The notes beneath the pieces are model-generated. The model saw nothing but the letters and a program-made list of their open reading frames with translations, did not search any database and was not told where the DNA came from. A DNA stretch of 64,000 nt from Streptomyces sp. NRRL F-6492 (GTDB taxonomy: Bacteria > Actinomycetota > Actinomycetes > Streptomycetales > Streptomycetaceae): positions 45,563 to 109,562 of the forward strand of contig NZ_LGEG01000013.1 in NCBI RefSeq assembly GCF_001280125.1. The letters are read 5' to 3'. Position numbers and translations under genes: made by a program. How positions within the stretch are numbered: the first letter of the stretch is position 1; each line of letters starts with the position of its first letter. This document shows positions 59,255-64,000 of this stretch, one piece after another.

Positions 59255-60508
59255 TCAGAGCGAGGGCCTCAGGCGGGCCTGCTCGGTGGAGACCACCGGT
59301 TCTCCGGCGGCCTCCACCAGGGCGCTGCCCTCGCGCCACTTGTCCCAGTCCAGGTTCCAGTCGCCGAAGCCGTTGCCGAAGCGCTCCATCGTGTCGCCGT
59401 CGCTGTTGACGGTCTGCACGATGTCGCCGGCGCGGACGGTCTCGAAGAACCAGGCCGCGTTCCCGGTCGACATGCCGACACAGCCGTGGCTGACGTTCGC
59501 CACGCCCTGCGAGCCGACGGACCAGGGTGCCGCGTGCACGTACTCGCCGCTCCAGGTCACCCGGGTGGCGTAGTACACGGGCAGGTCGTACGACTCGGAG
59601 CTGCCCTCCGCGATGCCCACGGTGGTGCCCCGCATCCGGACGTAGTACTCCTTGCCGAGCACCACCTTGACGCCGTTGCGGGTGTCGAAGCCGGGCTTGC
59701 CGGTGGTCACCGGAATGGTGTTGATCACTTCTCCGTTGCGCTTCACCGTCATCCGGTGCGTCCCGGCGTCCGCGATGGCCTCGATCCGGTCGCCGATGGT
59801 GAGCTTCAGCGGCTCGGAGGCGCCGCCGTAGAGCTTGTCGCCGACCTTGAGGCCGTCGAGATTGCCGCTGACCGTGACGCGCGCGCCGGCGGGCCAGTAC
59901 TCCTTCGGGCGGAAGTGCAGCTTCTTGTCGTCCACCCAGTACCAGGAGCCCTCGACGGAGGGGGTGGAGCGGACCTTGAGGGCCCGCTCGACGACCGCGC
60001 GGGAGGCCCGGTCCTTGACGGGGAGGCTGAGGTCGGCCGTGATGGGCTGTCCGACGCCGTACGTGCCCGCCTCCGGTCCGAAGGTCGCGGTCAGGGCCCG
60101 CTTCGCCGGGGCCGTCTCGAACGTGAACGTACGGGTGCCGGGGGCGCCGTTCTCGTCCTCCGTGGCCACCCGGACCGTGTAGCGGGCGCCGGCCGCCAGG
60201 GCGACCGTGGAACGCCAGCGCCGTCCGTCCGCGGTGAGCTCGCCCGCGAGGTGGCGCCCGGCGGCGTCGACGGCGGTGACGTCGGTGATCCGGCCCTCGT
60301 CGCCCTTGGCGGTGATCTCCAGGGGCTTCTCGGGGTCCGCCTTGGCCCCGTCGGCGGGGGCGCTGACGGCGAGCTGGTCCGCCGCGTCGTACGCCTTCAC
60401 CGTCAGCGGGTGGTCGTCCGATCCGGAGCACGCGGCGGAGCCCGCGGTGACGGTCACGGCCAACAGGGTGCAGCTCAGAACAGTCCGAATGCGCGGCGTG
60501 TCGTTCAT
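59255..60508 (-). CDS. Lipoprotein L,D-transpeptidase with Ig-like domains
   Basis: A 417-residue lipoprotein: SAAC lipobox near residue 27, two Ig-like domains (~40-240; TARLAPVK-like PITADLSLPVKD), and a YkuD catalytic domain ending in HGCVGMSTGNAAWFF with nucleophile Cys343. It forms 3-3 cross-links in peptidoglycan, as LdtMt2 does. ATG 60508 begins with the signal. It ends six bases from the pseudo-receiver stop (convergent) and follows the ctaF terminator. Confidence 0.93.
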   Translation of the reverse strand: MNDTPRIRTVLSCTLLAVTVTAGSAACSGSDDHPLTVKAYDAADQLAVSAPADGAKADPEKPLEITAKGDEGRITDVTAVDAAGRHLAGELTADGRRWRSTVALAAGARYTVRVATEDENGAPGTRTFTFETAPAKRALTATFGPEAGTYGVGQPITADLSLPVKDRASRAVVERALKVRSTPSVEGSWYWVDDKKLHFRPKEYWPAGARVTVSGNLDGLKVGDKLYGGASEPLKLTIGDRIEAIADAGTHRMTVKRNGEVINTIPVTTGKPGFDTRNGVKVVLGKEYYVRMRGTTVGIAEGSSESYDLPVYYATRVTWSGEYVHAAPWSVGSQGVANVSHGCVGMSTGNAAWFFETVRAGDIVQTVNSDGDTMERFGNGFGDWNLDWDKWREGSALVEAAGEPVVSTEQARLRPSL

Positions 60509-60559
60509 GACCTCACCGTAAGAACAATCCCCGGAGGGGGCGCGCCGAGTGCTGCAAAA

Positions 60560-60601
60560 GAGGGGCCCGGACACTTCGGTGACGAAGTGTCCGGGCCCCT
60601 C
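60560..60601 (-). terminator. Terminator of ctaCDF
   Basis: A perfect 19-bp stem (60560-60578 with 60583-60601), GTGA loop, followed on the minus strand by TTTTGCAG. Confidence 0.9.
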
Positions 60602-60630
60602 GGTGTGCTCCGGTGCGGAGCGGGGTAGTG

Positions 60631-61029
60631 CTACTGGTTCTGGTTCTCGCCGCGGTAGAACTCGAAGACCCAGCCGAACAGGCCGACGAGGATCAGCGGG
60701 GCGGAGAAGTACAGGATCCACCAGCCCATCGCGACGGCGAGGAAGGCGAGCGCGCCGCCGACGGCGAGCGAGAGCGGCTGCCAGCTGTGCGGGGCGAAGA
60801 AGCCCAGCTCACCGGCCTCGTCCGCGACGTCGGCCTCCTTGTCGTCCTGCGCCATCGCGTCGACCCGCTTGGCCGTGAAGGCCAGGTAGTAGCCGATCAT
60901 GATGGCCAGGCCGAAGGCCAGGAAGAGCGCCGTCGTGCCGACCGGCTCCTTGGACCAGACGCCGTACAGGATCGCCATGGCAAGGATGAAGACGCTCAGC
61001 CAGATGAACATCTTGCCCTGGATCTTCAC
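60631..61029 (-). CDS. ctaF: Cytochrome c oxidase subunit IV CtaF
   Basis: A 132-residue actinobacterial subunit IV with four membrane helices starting [20 protein letters not shown] and [20 protein letters not shown] 61029 overlaps the ctaD stop (GTGA). It assembles with ctaC, ctaD and ctaE. The C-terminal [11 protein letters not shown] is soluble. Confidence 0.95.
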   Translation of the reverse strand: MKIQGKMFIWLSVFILAMAILYGVWSKEPVGTTALFLAFGLAIMIGYYLAFTAKRVDAMAQDDKEADVADEAGELGFFAPHSWQPLSLAVGGALAFLAVAMGWWILYFSAPLILVGLFGWVFEFYRGENQNQ

Positions 61030-62762
61030 TTGCCGGCCTCCTTGCTGCCCGTGAGGGCCTCGGCCTCGTGCGGCTTGTTCTCGAGCTGGTCGAGAGCGGC
61101 GATCTCAGGGTGGTGCAGGTCGAACGCCGGGGATTCGGAGCGGATCCGCGGCAGGGTGAGGAAGTTGTGCCGCGGCGGCGGGCAGGACGTCGCCCATTCG
61201 AGCGAACGGCCGTAGCCCCACGGGTCGTCGACCTCGATCTTCTTGCCGTACTTGGCGGTCTTCCAGACGTTGTAGAGGAACGGCAGGATCGACAGGCCGA
61301 GCAGGAAGGAGGAGATCGTCGAGACCGTGTTCAGCGCGGTGAAGCCGTCGGCGTCGAGGTAGTCCGCGTAACGACGCGGCATGCCTTCGGCACCGAGCCA
61401 GTGCTGCACCAGGAAGGTGCCGTGGAAGCCGATGAACAGCGTCCAGAAGGTCATCTTGCCGAGCCGCTCGTCCAGCATCTTGCCGGTGAACTTCGGCCAC
61501 CAGAAGTGGAAGCCGGCGAACATCGCGAAGACGACGGTGCCGAAGACCACGTAGTGGAAGTGCGCCACGACGAAGTACGAGTCGGAGACGTGGAAGTCCA
61601 TCGGGGGCGAGGCCAGGATGACGCCGGTCAGACCACCGAAGGTGAAGGTGATCAGGAAGCCGATCGTCCACAGCATCGGTGTCTCGAAGGACAGTGAGCC
61701 CTTCCACATCGTTCCGATCCAGTTGAAGAACTTCACGCCGGTCGGTACGGCGATGAGGAACGTCATGAAGGAGAAGAACGGGAGGAGCACGCCGCCCGTG
61801 ACGTACATGTGGTGCGCCCACACGGTCACGGACAGACCGGCGATCGCGATCGTCGCGGCCACCAGGCCGATGTAGCCGAACATCGGCTTGCGGCTGAAGA
61901 CCGGGATGATCTCGGAGACGATGCCGAAGAACGGCAGGGCGATGATGTACACCTCTGGGTGTCCGAAGAACCAGAAGAGGTGTTGCCAGAGCAGGGCACC
62001 GCCGTTGGCCGCGTCGAAGACGTGGGCACCGAACTTGCGGTCCGCCTCCAGGGCGAACAGCGCGGCCGCCAGGACCGGGAAGGCGAGCAGGACCAGGACA
62101 CCGGTCAGCAGCACGTTCCAGGTGAAGATCGGCATGCGGAACATCGTCATGCCGGGCGCGCGCATGCAGATGATCGTGGTGATGAAGTTGACCGAGCCGA
62201 GGATCGTGCCGAAGCCGGAGAAGGCCAGACCCATGATCCACATGTCGGCGCCGACGCCCGGCGAGCGGACGGCGTCCGACAGCGGGGAGTAGGCGAACCA
62301 GCCGAAGTCGGCCGCACCCTGCGGGGTGAGGAAGCCGGCCACCGCGATGATCGAGCCGAAGAGGTAGAGCCAGTAGGCGAACATGTTCAGCCGCGGGAAC
62401 GCCACGTCGGGCGCGCCGATCTGGAGCGGCATGATCCAGTTCGCGAATCCGGCGAACAGCGGCGTCGCGAACATCAGCAGCATGATCGTGCCGTGCATCG
62501 TGAACGCCTGGTTGAACTGCTCGTTCGACATGATCTGCGTACCCGGACGGGCCAGCTCGGCGCGCATGAAGAGCGCCATCAGGCCGCCGATGCAGAAGAA
62601 GACGAACGACGTGACCAGGTACATCGTCCCGATCGTCTTGTGGTCGGTGGTGGTCAGCCACTTGATCACGACATTGCCGGGCTGCTTGCGCCGCAGGGGC
62701 AGCTCGTTCTCGTACGAGCCCTCGACGGCGGCGGCACCCTGGGTTTCGTTGTGGATGCTCAC
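61026..62762 (-). CDS. ctaD: Cytochrome c oxidase subunit I CtaD
   Basis: A 578-residue haem-copper oxidase subunit I. Twelve helices; the CuB/haem a3 ligands are in [16 protein letters not shown] (Tyr cross-linked to His) and [10 protein letters not shown], haem a ligands in [12 protein letters not shown] and [12 protein letters not shown]. The C-terminal [18 protein letters not shown] is the usual actinobacterial end. GTG 62762 overlaps the ctaC stop by GTGA. Confidence 0.97.
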   Translation of the reverse strand: MSIHNETQGAAAVEGSYENELPLRRKQPGNVVIKWLTTTDHKTIGTMYLVTSFVFFCIGGLMALFMRAELARPGTQIMSNEQFNQAFTMHGTIMLLMFATPLFAGFANWIMPLQIGAPDVAFPRLNMFAYWLYLFGSIIAVAGFLTPQGAADFGWFAYSPLSDAVRSPGVGADMWIMGLAFSGFGTILGSVNFITTIICMRAPGMTMFRMPIFTWNVLLTGVLVLLAFPVLAAALFALEADRKFGAHVFDAANGGALLWQHLFWFFGHPEVYIIALPFFGIVSEIIPVFSRKPMFGYIGLVAATIAIAGLSVTVWAHHMYVTGGVLLPFFSFMTFLIAVPTGVKFFNWIGTMWKGSLSFETPMLWTIGFLITFTFGGLTGVILASPPMDFHVSDSYFVVAHFHYVVFGTVVFAMFAGFHFWWPKFTGKMLDERLGKMTFWTLFIGFHGTFLVQHWLGAEGMPRRYADYLDADGFTALNTVSTISSFLLGLSILPFLYNVWKTAKYGKKIEVDDPWGYGRSLEWATSCPPPRHNFLTLPRIRSESPAFDLHHPEIAALDQLENKPHEAEALTGSKEAGK

Positions 62763-63754
62763 AGTGTGTTCTTCTCCGCATTCCTGGCCGGGTCCGTCTG
62801 CTCGATGCCAGACGGGATGTAGCCGGTCTGCCCCTTCTCGGCCAGCTCCTTCAGGTGCTGCTGGTAGCGCTCCGGGGAGACCACCTTGACGTTGAAGAGC
62901 ATCCGGGAGTGGTCGACGCCGCACAGCTCGGCGCACTTGCCGAGGAAGGTGCCCTCACGCGTCGGGGTCACCTCGAAGGAGTTGGTGTGACCCGGGATGA
63001 CGTCCTGCTTCATGAGGAAGGGGACCACCCAGAAGGAGTGGATGACGTCGCGCGAGGTCAGGACGAACCTGACCTTCTCGCCCAGGGGCAGCCACAGGGT
63101 CGGGCCCGGGTTGCCGGTCTGCGGGTTCCGGTCACCGGGGATGCCGGCGTCGTAGACGCCACCGGCGTTCGCCGGGAAGTCGTCGATGAACTTGTCCGGA
63201 ATCGCGGCGAGGTTCTTGTCCGTCTTGGCGTCGCCCTGCACACCGGGCACGTTCTCGACGTAGTTGAAGCCCCAGCTCCACTGGTAGCCGACCACGTTGA
63301 CGGTGTGGGCGGGCTTGTCGGAGAGCTCCAGGAGCTTCGACTCGTCGCGTGCGGTGAAGTAGAAGAGCACCGAGACGATGATGAGGGGGGTGACCGTGTA
63401 CAGCGCCTCGATGGGCATGTTGTAACGGGTCTGCGGAGGTACCTCGACCTTGGAGCGGGTGCGCCGGTGGAAGACGACGGACCAGAGGATCAGGCCCCAC
63501 ACCAGTACACCGGTGACGAGGGCGGCCGCCCACGAGCCCTGCCACAGGGAGAGGATCCGGGGAGCCTCTTCCGTGACGGGGGTGGGCATACCAAGGCGGG
63601 GGAAGTCTTCCCAGTTGTACGAGCAGCCGGTGGCTGTCGCCAGGATCAGGCCCGCAGTCAGCACCTGCGGCAGCTTCCGCCGCATCGGGCGCCGCGACGT
63701 GGGGGTACCACCCGCGCCTTGGCTGCGGGGGAGGTCGGAGCCGTTGGGACTCAC
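62759..63754 (-). CDS. ctaC: Cytochrome c oxidase subunit II CtaC
   Basis: A 331-residue lipoprotein subunit II (lipobox TATGC, Cys44), two membrane helices (about residues 75-135) and a cupredoxin domain with the CuA ligands in [14 protein letters not shown] and a His in [13 protein letters not shown] 63754 has GGGAAGGCG upstream; the frame extends further to 63796. First gene of ctaCDF. Confidence 0.96.
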   Translation of the reverse strand: MSPNGSDLPRSQGAGGTPTSRRPMRRKLPQVLTAGLILATATGCSYNWEDFPRLGMPTPVTEEAPRILSLWQGSWAAALVTGVLVWGLILWSVVFHRRTRSKVEVPPQTRYNMPIEALYTVTPLIIVSVLFYFTARDESKLLELSDKPAHTVNVVGYQWSWGFNYVENVPGVQGDAKTDKNLAAIPDKFIDDFPANAGGVYDAGIPGDRNPQTGNPGPTLWLPLGEKVRFVLTSRDVIHSFWVVPFLMKQDVIPGHTNSFEVTPTREGTFLGKCAELCGVDHSRMLFNVKVVSPERYQQHLKELAEKGQTGYIPSGIEQTDPARNAEKNTL

Positions 63755-64000
63755 GTAGCGCCTTCCCGAGAGTCTCGGCCCGCGTTGGTCGGCCACGGCC
63801 GTCCGTCTCGCTGGTCGGTCGCCGCCCCGTGCCGCGGGCAGGGGTTTGGATGTTTATGCGGACCAAACCCTACTGGACGCTATTTGGGGTCGCGCGGGGA
63901 GGGTGCCCAACGCGCCGTCCGACTCCCCGAAGGGGTGGAGTCCGGGGTTCCGCAGGGGGGTCGGGCGCACCCGTCCGGGGGTTCGAGGGCGGGTCGGGCG
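63755..64000. other. Upstream region of ctaC
   Basis: No gene is seen in this 246-bp end. Minus-strand TAGGGT near 63867-63872 is a candidate -10 for ctaCDF with an uncertain -35. A GGACTCC inverted repeat lies near 63920-63946. Confidence 0.4.

Overview
The window is very GC-rich, uses GTG and TTG starts freely and has many 4-base ATGA/GTGA overlaps. Its genes are typical of a Streptomyces core chromosome: MacRS, a PASTA kinase, Rv2175c-like, DmdR/IdeR-type iron boxes, leaderless starts. Gene order matches, from memory, the S. coelicolor block just downstream of the division/cell-wall cluster up to the cytochrome oxidase genes. It also shares a backbone with the M. tuberculosis segment from the mraZ neighbourhood to ctaC (Rv2175c/pknL, aroG, plsC, ArsA-like, SRPBCC, fadD15, pimB', NlpC, trpD, qcrCAB, ctaE, ctaC). 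I see no tRNA or rRNA gene, insertion sequence, prophage or CRISPR array.

Region by region. 1-5.95 kb: a DUF3040 gene cut by the window edge, a HEPN/methyltransferase pair, and a degenerate ABC ATPase + YhgE/Pip permease + TetR cassette with a clear operator. 5.95-13 kb: a repeat-rich spacer, DUF4126, a CrtI-like oxidoreductase, metF, thiE, an Rv2175c-like regulator and a ferredoxin-reductase-type flavoprotein. 13.1-18.4 kb: TPP riboswitch and thiOSG, a PASTA Ser/Thr kinase, endonuclease IV. 18.4-20.8 kb: metal handling, with a copper/thiol-stress-type promoter ahead of a His-rich DUF4396 membrane protein, a sulfite-oxidase-fold enzyme, bacterioferritin and its ferredoxin under an iron box. 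20.8-28.3 kb: aromatic amino acids (class II DAHP synthase; trp leader, attenuator and fused trpEG) around a large secreted amidase, then a D-2-hydroxyacid dehydrogenase.

28.4-44.7 kb: MacRS-type two-component system, PlsC, esterase, endonuclease/phosphatase, glucokinase with its DUF5304 partner, ArsA-like protein, SRPBCC, metallophosphoesterase, acyl-CoA synthetase, PimB-like and GT87-like mannosyltransferases, and a divergent MATE/PadR pair with a perfect palindromic operator. 44.7-51.4 kb: a lipoprotein metallopeptidase, two paralogous NlpC/P60 hydrolases, a NYN protein, a zinc ribbon, and a rhomboid coupled to a stand-alone Lrp ligand domain. 51.4-54.3 kb: a PLP enzyme under a SAM-IV riboswitch and terminator, then trpD. 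54.4-63.8 kb: the terminal oxidase chain ctaE-qcrCAB and ctaCDF, separated by a pseudo-receiver and an L,D-transpeptidase.

The genes therefore link respiration, aromatic/thiamine/folate/methionine metabolism, phosphoinositide mannoside synthesis and cell-wall remodelling. Much of the regulatory logic is readable: riboswitches, an attenuator, operators, hairpins and at least seven leaderless-type promoters.
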